Below are positions 23,601-32,955 of a DNA stretch of 64,000 nucleotides, piece after piece. The position numbers and the translations under genes are program-made. Position 1 is the first letter of the stretch; each line of letters starts with the position of its first letter. The stretch is taken from assembly GCF_018446385.1 (NCBI RefSeq), contig NC_056001.1, positions 7,769,600-7,833,599 of the forward strand. Direction: 5' to 3'. Under the pieces are notes generated by a model that was given only the letters and a program-made list of their open reading frames with translations, was not told the origin of the DNA and made no database searches. The stretch comes from Zingiber officinale (taxonomy: Eukaryota > Streptophyta > Magnoliopsida > Zingiberales > Zingiberaceae).

Positions 23601-26600
23601 TTATCTTCAGTCGCAAGAGCAACACTCGCTTATAACTCGCTTGATCGGATCGAGAGTTTGACGCGCCCAGTCTGAACCTCGTGGCAATTAGAGAGCAACG
23701 CTCGCTTATAACTCGCCCGATCGGGTCGAGATTTTTTGACGCGCCCGGTCTGAATCCCGTGGCAATTATCTTCAGTCGCGAGAGCAACGCTCGCTTATAA
23801 CTTGCCCGATCTGATCGAGAGTTTGGGCCACTTAGAATGTTTTCATTCAAAATTTCCTACATCCATAGAATGAACAACATTACATGTTACATCCTTCTAG
23901 TTACAAACTTACTACCCAGCCCGATAGGGCTAAAGATGATTCGCATGGCTGGTCGAGCTTCATTTCGTTCTCATCTTGTAGATAATATGATCCCGAGCTG
24001 AGCTTCTGAATCGCCTTATAGGGCCCTCCCCATAGGGCTTCCAACTTGCCGACGTCGCCGACCGGCTTGACTCTTTTACGGACAAAGTCGCCAACCTGGA
24101 ATGACCTCGGCCTCACTCGTCTGATATAATTTTGCTTCATGCTTTATCTGTACGTCATCATCCAAACGGTAGCTTTGCCTATGATTTTTTCAATTAAATC
24201 TAACTCCATTAGTCGTCTCTCGTTGTTATCCTCGTCATAGAGCTGCACCCGATCGGACTCCACTCCCATCTCGACCGGCACTACAGCTTCCCCCCATCCT
24301 AAGTGGAATGGGGTAATATCGGTCACCGAAAGGGGTACTGTTGATCGCCTCTTGGGGCATGGTACAGTAGACGCACAATATGCTCAACAATTCATCCGCC
24401 CAACTCCCCCTGGCATGGTTAAGCCAGGTCTGAGTCCTCGGAGGATTTCTCTGTTGGTGACCTCCACCTGGCTATTGCTTTTGGGGTAAGCTACTGAAGT
24501 GAAGGTTTGCGTAATACTGTAGCTAGCGCACCACTCTCTGAGTTTTATTCCTTGAAACTGTCTTCCATTATCGAAGATTAGCCTATGAGGGACGCCGAAT
24601 TGACAAATGATATTTTGTCACAGAAATTTTATGACCATCTGCTTGATTATTTTGGCTAGTTACTCGGTCTCTACCCATTTAGAGAAGTAATCCACCGCTA
24701 CTAGGAGAAACTTCCTTTGTCTGATCGCCATCGGGAAGGACCCTATAATGTCCATGCCCTATTGGTCGAACGGGCATGACACCACGACCTATGCGGTATG
24801 TTCTGATATTTTTAGCAAGAGATGCAGGTCGCCACTGTCCGTGAAATATCTCGCCATTAGGATTTTTCTTACCAACGACTGTCCGTCGGGTGACTTCCGT
24901 AGAAGCCTTGGTGAACTTCTTGCAGAATGTATTGAACGTCATCCGATCCGACGCACTTGGACAGGGGTCTTGTGTAAGCTCTCTTGTACAGATGGTCTCC
25001 AATCAATGTCAACCTGATCTCCAATCAATGTAAACCATCGGACCCTCTTTTTTAGTAGCCGAGCCTGCTCCCGGTCGGCCAGCTTGTTCCCTGATCAAAG
25101 GTACTCAATTAGAGGCGTCCTCCAGTTGTCGGCAGCTCCCACAGTTGGCCTATCGATGTGGGCCACCAACATCACCTGCTCGATTGGCTTATCCAACACC
25201 ACCGGAGTCGAGAAACTTGCTAACTTTGCCAGTTTGTCCATGTATTGGTTCTCCGCTCGAGGGATCTTTTGAATATTGACTTCTTGAATCCAACCTTCAA
25301 TTTCTCGAATGCTTCCGCATATAGCCTTAGCCTGACATTATTTATTTCAAAAGTCCCTTAGAGCTGTTGCACCGCCAATTAAGAGTCGAAGTGGAGCAAC
25401 ACCCGCGTAGCTCCCACATGCCTTGCTGTTGCAGATCGGTTATTAATGCTTCGTACTTTGCCTCGTTGTTCGTGGCTTTGTAGTCTAGCCGAACGGACAA
25501 TTGCATTCGATCTTCACGTGGTGATCTTCGTGCTACGCCGCGAGATGCCCGAGAGCTCGTGTGTTGTTCATGTCAACACATCATGATTTTGCCTTAGACA
25601 GACAACTAGCTCCTTCTTCTTTTAGGCAGCTAGGTCAGCGGCTATGAAAGTGGTAGCCTCCAGTCGGACTGGATGAATTTGGACTTCTTCCTTCTCGTCA
25701 TACATCAGTGCGGGAGGTTCTTCCATGATTGCATTTACCCTAAGCCGCTAGGCCTTCCAAGTAGCTTTCAACTCGGTCTTGACCATCTCAACGTAGCATC
25801 CCCGAGTGGCCAGTTGGTCACCCTTCACTTCTCCGACCGAGTTCTCGACAGGAAACTTGATCTTCTGGCAAAAGGTGGAGACGACCGCTCGAAATTCATT
25901 CAACGCTGGTCGGCCCAGTATGACGTTATAGGCGGACAGAGTGTCCACCACGATGAAATTCGTCGTCCTTGTTCTCTTAAGCGGCTCTTCTCCGAGAGAT
26001 ATGGTCAGCCGAGCCTAGCCGATCGACAATATTTCGTTGCCAGTGAACCCGTATAAGGGAGTCGTCATGGGCTGCAACTCGCTCCGGTCAATTTACAGCT
26101 GATCGAACGCTTTCTTAAAGATGATGTTCACTAAACTACTTGTATCTACGAAAGTACGGTGAATATTGTAGTTAGCGATTACCACTTGGATTATCAGGAC
26201 GTCGTCGTGAGGGACCTCCATTCCCTCTAAGTCTCGAGGACCAAAATTGATCTTCGACCCTGCTGTTGCTGCTTTGCTGCACCCGACGGTGTGGATTTCC
26301 AGGCGTCGGTCGTGCGCCTTCCGGGCTCAATTAGAATCGTCGTCGATCAAGCCCTTGCGATCATTCCTATGTCGTCCCGAGCGGCATTGTGGCGGTTCTC
26401 CTCTTCCCGAGCTGAGGTTCACGGCCGCTCAGTTGATGTTCTCCGGCTCTGCGTCGACTGTGGATGTTCTTCGACTGAAGGCCTTCTCTTTTCCTGTCGT
26501 CCTCCGGATCGCCTGTGATGGTGATGGTCAGGAGACGGGGATCTGCAATGCGATCTTGGCAAGGCCACTCGTTAGGCGTTCGGCTTGAGACTGTAACAAT

Positions 26601-29600
26601 CTCTGGTGTTTTGTGTCGCCATCCGATGAATCAAGCAAAAGAGTGGCGTTCATGGTCATCTTTCATTGTACCTTCCCCGTTCGGCTTCCACATGCTGGAC
26701 CACGTGTGTACGGGGTTCTTATTGCGATGCTCCTGCTCGGGACCCTTTTGGTGGTGGGTTTGAATGGGTCGTTCAGCGTTTCGGTACGGCTGCTGGCTTG
26801 GAGATCAGTTCCCTCCTCCGAGCTGCTTGGGAATCCTCCACATTGATGTACTCGGTAGCACGACTGAGCATATAACCGAAGTCCTTAGAAGGCCTCCGGA
26901 TGAGCGAGCGGAAAACTCGCCCTCCAACAGCCCTTGTGAGAATGCACTCACAAGGATCTCCAGCGTGGCCGAAGGGACTTCCATAGCTAGTTGGTTAAAT
27001 CTCGTGATGTAAGCCCGTAGTGCCTCTTTGGGCCCCTGCTTGACCGCGAACAGATTGACAATCGTCTTCTGATGGCGGCGGTTGCTCGCGAAGTGTTGCA
27101 GGAACGCCGCTCGGAAGTCTTTAAAACTACACAGAGTCGATCGACAATCGCCTGAACTACCTCTGAGCCCATCCGGAGAGTGTAGTGAGAAACCCTCGGC
27201 ATTTGACTCCATCAGAGTACTGATGTAGCGTGGCCATATTGTCAAATTTGATGAGGTGATCCTCGGGGTTGGTTGCCCCCGTGTATTCTCTGATAGTTAG
27301 CAGCGCGTAGTGTCACAGTAGTCGGTCGTCCAAGATCTCCTAAGAGAATTGTCTATTTATCCGTTCTGGGGAGTCATCAAGCCTTGGGGCTTTACCCTTG
27401 CGCTCGTCCCGAGCGAGCACGAGCGAGCACTCCCTCTAATGAGGATCCTTGGGCCCTATCCGCTTGGCTTTGTACCTCTGAAGGGGTGCAAAACAACGCC
27501 TGATGATAGGGGATTGACGCATCTGGTGCGTCTTTGAATGTGTAGATTGGCTTGTTGTTCGACCGACGAGCGGCGGCATTTCTCGCTCGGTCTCTATATT
27601 CGGCTTGTTGGCCTATCGTTGATGTCGCAGGTTCATTTACTTGGCGACCGGCTAATGCCCTGCTCCAATATTTTCACCACTCGCGCTTGCACCAGCATAT
27701 TGAGCTCCTTTTGCATCAACGTCACCGTGATGAGTCGTCCAACATCCTCCATCTCAGAGCTTGGATTCAGGTAAGCTTCCGACGACGCCAAATATGATCT
27801 TGTCTAAAACTAGCTAAGATGGCAAGCAAGGGATGTGGTTATACGGTTGACTGACGAAGACTCCACGTAGCTCTGCAAGACAACAAACATCAGTGCCGGG
27901 ACGGGAAGGGATTCCCGGCATTAGCCCTCCAATGCTCAAGTCAGTATCCGGTGATACGAAAGGATGTGCAACTCAAGCTTTATTTTATGTCTGGAACATC
28001 AACGCCATACGAAAGGATACTTTACTGGTTGCTGATAGAGATAAGTACTCACTAATTTAGGACCTGTATCGACTGAATCATTGCTCTTTAACTTGAGATT
28101 ACCAGCAAAGAATTCCATAACCTGGTTGTCTAATCCTGGACACCTGTTACAACAACAATCTAATCAAAATATAAATTTGTATGTTCAGATTATCAGAAAG
28201 AGTTGGCTGTCAAGACACATCAAGGTCTAGAATGGATAATCAAATACTGAGAATATACCATACTATGCTAAAGTAAATTATCATTCCTATAATGATGCCT
28301 GATACTGTCTGTGTGGAATTCTGAACTACTGCTTCTTGATAATCATAGGTGGGTTCTGTTTCTTCTCGTGCTTTAATTTCTCTCTACTAAGTATTGTAGT
28401 CCTCTTCTATGCAGTTTTAATCCTTTAGATTCTTTTATATGGTTTGAACTGTATGGTGCACCTTCAGATCGTGATGTTGACCTTCTTGGTAGTGTAAGTC
28501 AATTGTCCTATTAGTTTTCATCTTGTAACTTTTTCATTCTTTTCTTATCGTTTTGTCATTACTTGTTTCTTACACAGGTTATTCAGTCATGGTATGTTAT
28601 GGGACGTTTAGGAGCTTTCAACTCCTCTAATTTACAGGTTTGCTCAAACAAAACTCACAACCTTGTGCTATTTCATTATGTATTTTTGTTATGTTATTTT
28701 TCTTGTATCGCTTTTCTTTTTTTCCTTTAAATTGGTGTCTATCTTCGGGAGATTTTTTTAATCTCGTTTATCTACTTTAGTTGGCAAACTCATCCATGGA
28801 TTACAATCCACTATATGATTCTGATAAAGCTGCTCAAGCAATGCCTTCATCCTTCCATGATATTGGCGATGTTGAATTCCAGGACAACTGGGGAAGGGTT
28901 TGGTAAATTATTGGGTCTAGTAATTTCATGGAAATATTATTACAAGAGTTGCACATTTTTCATCTGTTTTTGGTTAACTAATCCTACTGCAGGGTGGACC
29001 TTGGAACTGCTGATTTCCTTGCTGTTGATGTATTGCTTAATTGCCTTACTGTATTGAGCTCAGAGTAAGACTTTCTTTGAAATTACGTCTCTATCTTTTT
29101 TTCTACTTCAGCTCATTGCTTAATTTCAGAGATTCCCATTAATTATACTTTAAGCTCCGGACAAACCTTTTATTATTTGACTACTAACCTGATTTGATTA
29201 TGAACTGGAGGAAGCAATTCTCATACTAATCAGTTTGCAAATATTTTCATAAAATGGATACCTTCACAGAAGAATGGCACCTAAAACACAGAAGATGCAT
29301 GTTTTGAAATAAACAAAATTCACAAGCAAATATTCAAACAGCCAACAGATATAACTCAGTAACCCTTGCAAGGTTTTGACCATGTCTATTTCATGTTCTA
29401 AATTGGCTAATGGTATTCTTTTTCACTAGATGAGACCGTGATGTTTGGTCATCTAGTGTGTGACAGGCTGAAGCACAGGTTAATAAGGCTCCAACAGGCT
29501 AGAGCCTGATTTATTCAAATAACAAATTATTTATAAAAAAAGTTCAAAGGTAGTACAACTTTCATTTTTATCAAATATAACAAAACATTTAAGTTTCATA

Positions 29601-30573
29601 TTAAAAATGGTCATTCGATCTCCGTTAAAATTATGATGTGACATTCACACAGTATGTTGTCGTGCATGCTTGTTTTCCTCAAGAAAAAAAAAGTCAGGCC
29701 CTGGGTGCCTCACTCGGCTAGTCCCACCGTCATTTGTAGAAATCGAGTAGGTCACCGCGTGGGAGGGTATCACGCATGCTTGTTTTAGATGTATATGTGG
29801 ATACCATATATTTTTGTTATCATGCTATTCAGTCTCCATTTGAAAATGGATTTATCATCGAAATAGATTTTAGAAGTGATGAACGAATGTGGAAATTGAT
29901 ATCATCATCCAAAACAACAGTTTACGTATCATCATTTTAAAGAGACTGAATAAGGGATGCTAGATTTTAACATTGTGTTATATTAAATAAAAACGAACGG
30001 TTCTGTGTTGGATTGTCTAAAAATGTACAGTTTGCTATATTGAAAAAAAATAATTAATCAGTGGACGACCGGCCCAGCCAGTTTTGCTACATTGAGAAAA
30101 GCTTAAAGGTTGTACTAGATTGTTGTATTAACTCAGATATATTGACCCATTATTTGATTGCCATTTCATTATATATTTCAGAACAATTTATGATAAAGTA
30201 TGCGGCAATCTCCCAATTCTGAATAAGCTGCTTGAATCCATAGTTGGCATGAAGCATGGGATCTTATATGACCATGGTGACACCCATTAGCCCCATATTT
30301 GACAAATTTTAGGGTGATAAGTCATACCCACTGGTGATTGTTATGATATTGAAGTTGTAAACTATCTTCTTCGAGATGCTGTGAACTTTGTAACCTATAG
30401 ATGTTCAAGTCTGGGGTTCTATTGAAACAAGATGTTTTTAGAAATTTCATGTTCGCACTCTTCCACTCAGGTATTTGGGCATTCAGCAAGTGGTATTTGG
30501 TGGACGACGGATGGGTGACTGGGAAGAGGGCATGACTAGCACAGAGGACGGTTACAAAAGTTCCAAAATCTGA
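17632..30573 (+). CDS. DUF3531 protein, probably plastid-targeted
   Basis: A member of the plant and cyanobacterial DUF3531 family (Arabidopsis At5g08400/At4g29400 type); its biochemical role is not established. Exons: 17632-18020, 18422-18509, 18604-18689, 28415-28493, 28578-28637, 28781-28902, 28993-29064, 30471-30573. Every phase closes, giving 332 aa. Residues 1 to about 60 are Ser/Leu/Pro-rich with almost no acids, as in a chloroplast transit peptide. The conserved core runs from FNPLDSFIWFELYG through DRDVDLLGSVIQSWYVMGRL and FHDIGDVEFQDNWGRVWVDLG to YLGIQQVVFGGRRMGDWEEG at the C terminus. Intron 3 is 9.7 kb because a Tat-type LTR element sits in it on the opposite strand. The gene is still intact in frame, so splicing over the element is presumably tolerated. 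Intron 7 holds a possible alternative last exon. Confidence 0.9.
18944..19050 (+). repeat. Short tandem repeat in DUF3531 intron 3
   Basis: About two and a half copies of a unit of roughly 45 bases, sharing GTGAAGTAAAAGCCTT, lie just before the left end of the inserted element. No coding content is seen. Confidence 0.7.
19091..19940 (-). repeat. 3' LTR of element A
   Basis: About 850 bases, read on the minus strand from TGTGATCC to GGATCA. The adjoining AAAGGGGAAA (minus strand, from 19942) is the polypurine tract. A TATAAAT box on the minus strand lies at 19316-19322. Its length agrees with the LTR of the related element C. Confidence 0.75.
20075..20320 (+). repeat. Tandem repeat of about 43 bases next to the 3' LTR of element A
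   Basis: Five or six imperfect units share phrases such as GAAGCGAAGACATTCGGTTT and ATAGTCGTCGTTCG. The array sits between the polypurine tract and the antisense accessory gene. The ATAGTCGTCG phrase is also part of the array in element B, which suggests a common origin. Confidence 0.75.
20740..22530 (+). pseudogene. Antisense accessory gene of element A, decayed
   Basis: Copy of the accessory gene carried opposite gag-pol in all three Tat-type elements here. Recognisable parts are a Ser/Thr/Pro-rich middle (with SDRTPS phrases) and a C-terminal coiled-coil segment at roughly 21.8-22.5 kb. An intron at about 21710-21791, with GT and CAG ends, has an equivalent at the same place in element B. 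The N-terminal domain seen in element B is poorly preserved here. Confidence 0.65.
22857..23830 (+). repeat. Tandem array of about 89-bp units in element A
   Basis: About 12 units, some shortened, each containing CTTATAACTCGCCC, GAGAGTCTTTGACGCG and CCCGTGGCAATTATCTTC. The array lies between the end of pol and the antisense gene. Units differ by perhaps 10-15%, as expected for an old array. Confidence 0.9.
23900..27250 (-). mobile_element. gag-pol remnant of element A
   Basis: On the minus strand from right to left: a retrotransposon gag domain (about 26.8-27.25 kb, with RRHQKTIVNLFAVKQGP and YITRFNQLA phrases); an aspartic-protease end (near 25.75-25.95 kb, with YNVILGRPALNE); RNase H (near 25.1-25.5 kb); and the integrase C-terminal end (near 23.9-24.3 kb, with FQVGDFV and LWGGPYKAI). 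The region is broken in many places and incomplete. Confidence 0.8.
27795..27957 (-). repeat. Remnant of the 5' LTR of element A
   Basis: About 160 bases match the start of the left LTR, sharing phrases such as AGCTAAGATGGCAAGC and GACTCCACGTAGCT. The remaining part of the LTR is absent. A short phrase, ATACGAAAGGAT, occurs at both 27955 and 28010, next to where the similarity stops. Confidence 0.75.
29424..29458. repeat. Short perfect inverted repeat in DUF3531 intron 7
   Basis: CACTAGATGA and TCATCTAGTG form a 10-bp stem around a 15-base spacer. The surrounding intron also holds a GC-richer patch (about 29694-29780) that may be a decayed SINE or MITE. No function can be assigned. Confidence 0.5.
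30182..30290 (+). other. Possible alternative last exon of the DUF3531 gene
   Basis: A good acceptor (pyrimidine-rich tract ending in TTTCAG) is followed by 35 open codons and a TAG. Joined to exon 7 it stays in frame. It would replace the conserved C terminus (YLGIQQVVFGG...) with an unrelated tail containing PILNKLLESIVGMKHG. I do not recognise the tail. It may be an alternative exon, a captured fragment of another gene, or chance. Confidence 0.35.
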
Positions 30574-30962
30574 GATGGATTTAACGCTCTTACATTCTTA
30601 GTTTCACAGTTGGTTCATGTGAGAGCATGCTGAGATTCTTCTCGGATAAAGAAAGAAAGCCAATTATGTTGTTGAGATGTGTTATTTGCTCACTTGTTAG
30701 TTCTCAAGCTTTATTTAGCTCTTTGTTTAAGAAAGCAATTCAATGTGGAATAGATTTAAATTTTACATTTTCATTGTGAGTATTATTTGTGGGGTGCCCG
30801 ATCTGAGAATTTCCAATTTAAATGGCAAGAGCAAGATTCCAGATATTTGCGGCGCTATTTTTGGTTAAAAAATTTTATTTATCAGCATTCCACGACACAT
30901 CGCCTTCACTGTACATTATACAAACTAGATTAGGAAAGCAGCACTGAGTTTGCTGGTGTATT
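30574..30962. other. Convergent 3' region between the DUF3531 and DUF3700 genes
   Basis: About 390 bases of AT-rich sequence between two stop codons that face each other. It should hold both poly(A) signals. Nothing else is seen. Confidence 0.6.
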
Positions 30963-32123
30963 TCAGCAAGATCCTTCCCATGAAGTCCAGTCCGCGGCGC
31001 TTCCAACCCTAGGCATGGAGTTGATCCGGGAGTAAGTGTCCACCTTGAAGCTCGCCCCGCACATCACACCCTCGCTGTCCACCCTCGGCATCGCCTTCAG
31101 CTTGTTCAACGGATGCTCGAAGCTCCTCAACCCTCCCTCGCTGTGGAACATGCACCCTGAAACATGTCATCAAAAAACCAAGCCCATCGTTGAAGCTTTT
31201 CTGCAACGAGCAGCGTTTGATATAATAGGTTTCACAATTGATTGGAAGAGTACCAGTTGGAAATGGCGCATAGGATTTGCCGCAGCTCGCCTTGACGACG
31301 TCCAGGTCGTCACAGATCACCACGGATCCATCAGCTGCAACGCCCCAAAACAAAGGCACTCCTCCATCTGAGCTCTATTTTGCAATTAGACATGAAAGAG
31401 ATGAGATCTCGAAGCCAAACTTCAATCTATTTCTAGGGCGATCATAGTGTTTGTGGAAATTTACCAGAGCGGCGAATACGGTGCCGGCCTTGTTGTCGTA
31501 GACGACGAAAGCGAAGGAGCCGCTGAGGTCCTTGACGACCTGATCCGCAGGGTAGGGCCCGCGGTCGCGCAGCGTGCGGTAGGCTTCGATCACCAGCAGC
31601 GCCTCATTGGTAGACTTGCTGCAGAGCCCGTACTGCCGGATGAGCGAGCTTAGGTTGTTTAGGCTCCCCACGAACATGCAGTAGACATCATCGAAGCTAC
31701 AGAACAACCTGCAAGACCGCAAAGAACGCTATTAGGTACGCTGATCCCGCGAAAACGAGGCAAACCCGGTACTGCACTCAAGATGTTCGAGAAAATGTCC
31801 CAGAAAGATCTTTTTCGCCCTTTTTATGTTCTTGTTCGAATTCGATCGACCTCTTCGGCGGAAAGTTTAACTTACAAAACAATACACAAGTCATACCTTG
31901 GGTGCGAGGAGGTGCGAGGAGAGTGGACAGAAACGAAGGCGAGTGCGGCGCCAGCGGCGAAGGAAGCAGAGAAGGAGTGGCTGGAGTAGGCAGCGTGGAA
32001 GTCCTTTAGTATGTCATCTGGTTTCTTCGGCTGCCGGAGAATGGCGCCGGGGCTCGGCGGTATGGCCGGACTGTGGAGCTCCTCCGGCGCCTGGGCCACG
32101 GCATTCTGGAAGATCCCTAACAT
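30963..32123 (-). CDS. DUF3700 protein with YGL and LRDR motifs (aluminium-induced / TSJT1-like)
   Basis: A soluble protein of the plant 'aluminium-induced protein with YGL and LRDR motifs' family, with a class-II glutamine-amidotransferase-like fold (GATase_6/DUF3700). Family members respond to sugar starvation, auxin or metal stress; the reaction, if any, is not known. Exons in transcript order: 32123-31897, 31708-31465, 31374-31254, 31156-30963. Phases close, giving 261 aa, the family's usual size. Landmarks are MLGIFQNAVAQAPEELHSP at the N terminus, YGL at 102-104, LRDR at 122-125, DGSVVICDDLDVVK, and FHSEGGLRSFEHPLNKLKA near the C terminus. The initiator Met is not followed by Cys, as a processed amidotransferase would need, which fits the non-catalytic reputation of the family. 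It is GC-richer than its neighbours and divergent from BTR1. Confidence 0.93.
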
Positions 32124-32193
32124 TTTTGCCTTCGCCAAGTAGAGTTCTAAAGAAACACGATGGACGAGTGGTAGCAAGTTTGAGATGGGTCGG

Positions 32194-32201
32194 TATTTAT
32201 A
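32194..32201 (-). promoter_or_regulatory. TATA box of the DUF3700 gene
   Basis: TATAAATA on the minus strand lies 71 bases upstream of the ATG, which would put the transcript start near 32165 and leave a leader of about 40 bases. Spacing and sequence are both typical. Confidence 0.7.
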
Positions 32202-32955
32202 CCGGAGAGTGGTGAGGATGACGGCAACAGCGGATAGAGGTGGAACTGGGGAAGCAGGAAGATAAGGCACTTGCTTGTTTGAATTTGATTCCGCGATCTG
32301 CACGTCATTCGGTTCGATTACCCCCCATCTCAATCAAAAGAATGACCAGAAACGAGAATACGAAATTTCAAATGATTGGGCGGTGAGCACACAGGGAGTG
32401 AGGGGATCTGCAGATGGCTGACGGTCACGGTCAGTGAAGCGATGTGCTTATCCGTTTAAGGAAAACGGAAAGAGCATCGTCGGCGCCCACGGATTGCAGG
32501 GAAAAACTATGTGCTTTCTCCGCTTCCACGTGACAAGATTAGATTGGCCGAATGTTGTGTGGGCCTCGATAGAAGTGTTCAAAGTTTTTAATGGGCCGTC
32601 GCCGAGATGCTCCTGCTTTAGTTGGGCCGTATCCCATTAGGCCTTGGCCCGAATTTTGCATGAGTCTGGTAATTTATATTGATTTTAAATACATTTTAGT
32701 TATGTGTCGGATCAAATCGATCACGGGGCGGATCAAATCAGTAACGATTCAATCCGGTTAAATCAATGGCGAACCGAAAACTGAGTCTTTGTTGGGTTCA
32801 ATTCGGATTCGGATGGAAAACCCCTGACGTGCCTATAAGAAACTATTAACGGGATTTGAGTCAGAGAACGTGTTCGTCTTCAACCCCGCCTCGGCCTCCC
32901 CTCCTCTAATCTCTCCCTCACTCTTCTCATCTTTGGCTGCCCTAAATCATTCGCC
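32202..32955. promoter_or_regulatory. Divergent promoter region of the DUF3700 and BTR1 genes
   Basis: A shared upstream region of about 750 bases. A G-box, CACGTG, lies at 32527-32532, the kind of site bound by bZIP and bHLH factors. Two GGGCC phrases (near 32561 and 32593, with more near 32625-32650) resemble the site II/TCP-type motifs of plant housekeeping genes. A C/T-rich stretch at 32880-32950 looks like the leader of BTR1. No other gene is seen. Confidence 0.5.

Larger units (their letters stand above)
19091..27957 (-). mobile_element. Ty3-gypsy Tat-type LTR element A, old and broken
   Basis: A Tat-lineage-like element in intron 3 of the DUF3531 gene, with gag-pol on the minus strand. 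Parts from left to right: 3' LTR (19091-19940), purine tract, antisense accessory gene, tandem array, pol and gag, primer-binding site near 27775-27790, then only the first part of the 5' LTR (27795 to about 27957). The LTR copies share termini TGATC. A hand count over about 140 aligned bases gives roughly 15% difference. At the usual grass rate of 1.3e-8 per site per year that suggests several million years. It carries many breaks, and no reverse-transcriptase core was recognised. Confidence 0.85.

Noticed and set aside
22857-23830. Regular repeats that at first sight recall a CRISPR array
   Set aside because: The repeats are directly adjacent with no unique spacers, the genome is eukaryotic, and the array is internal to an LTR element.
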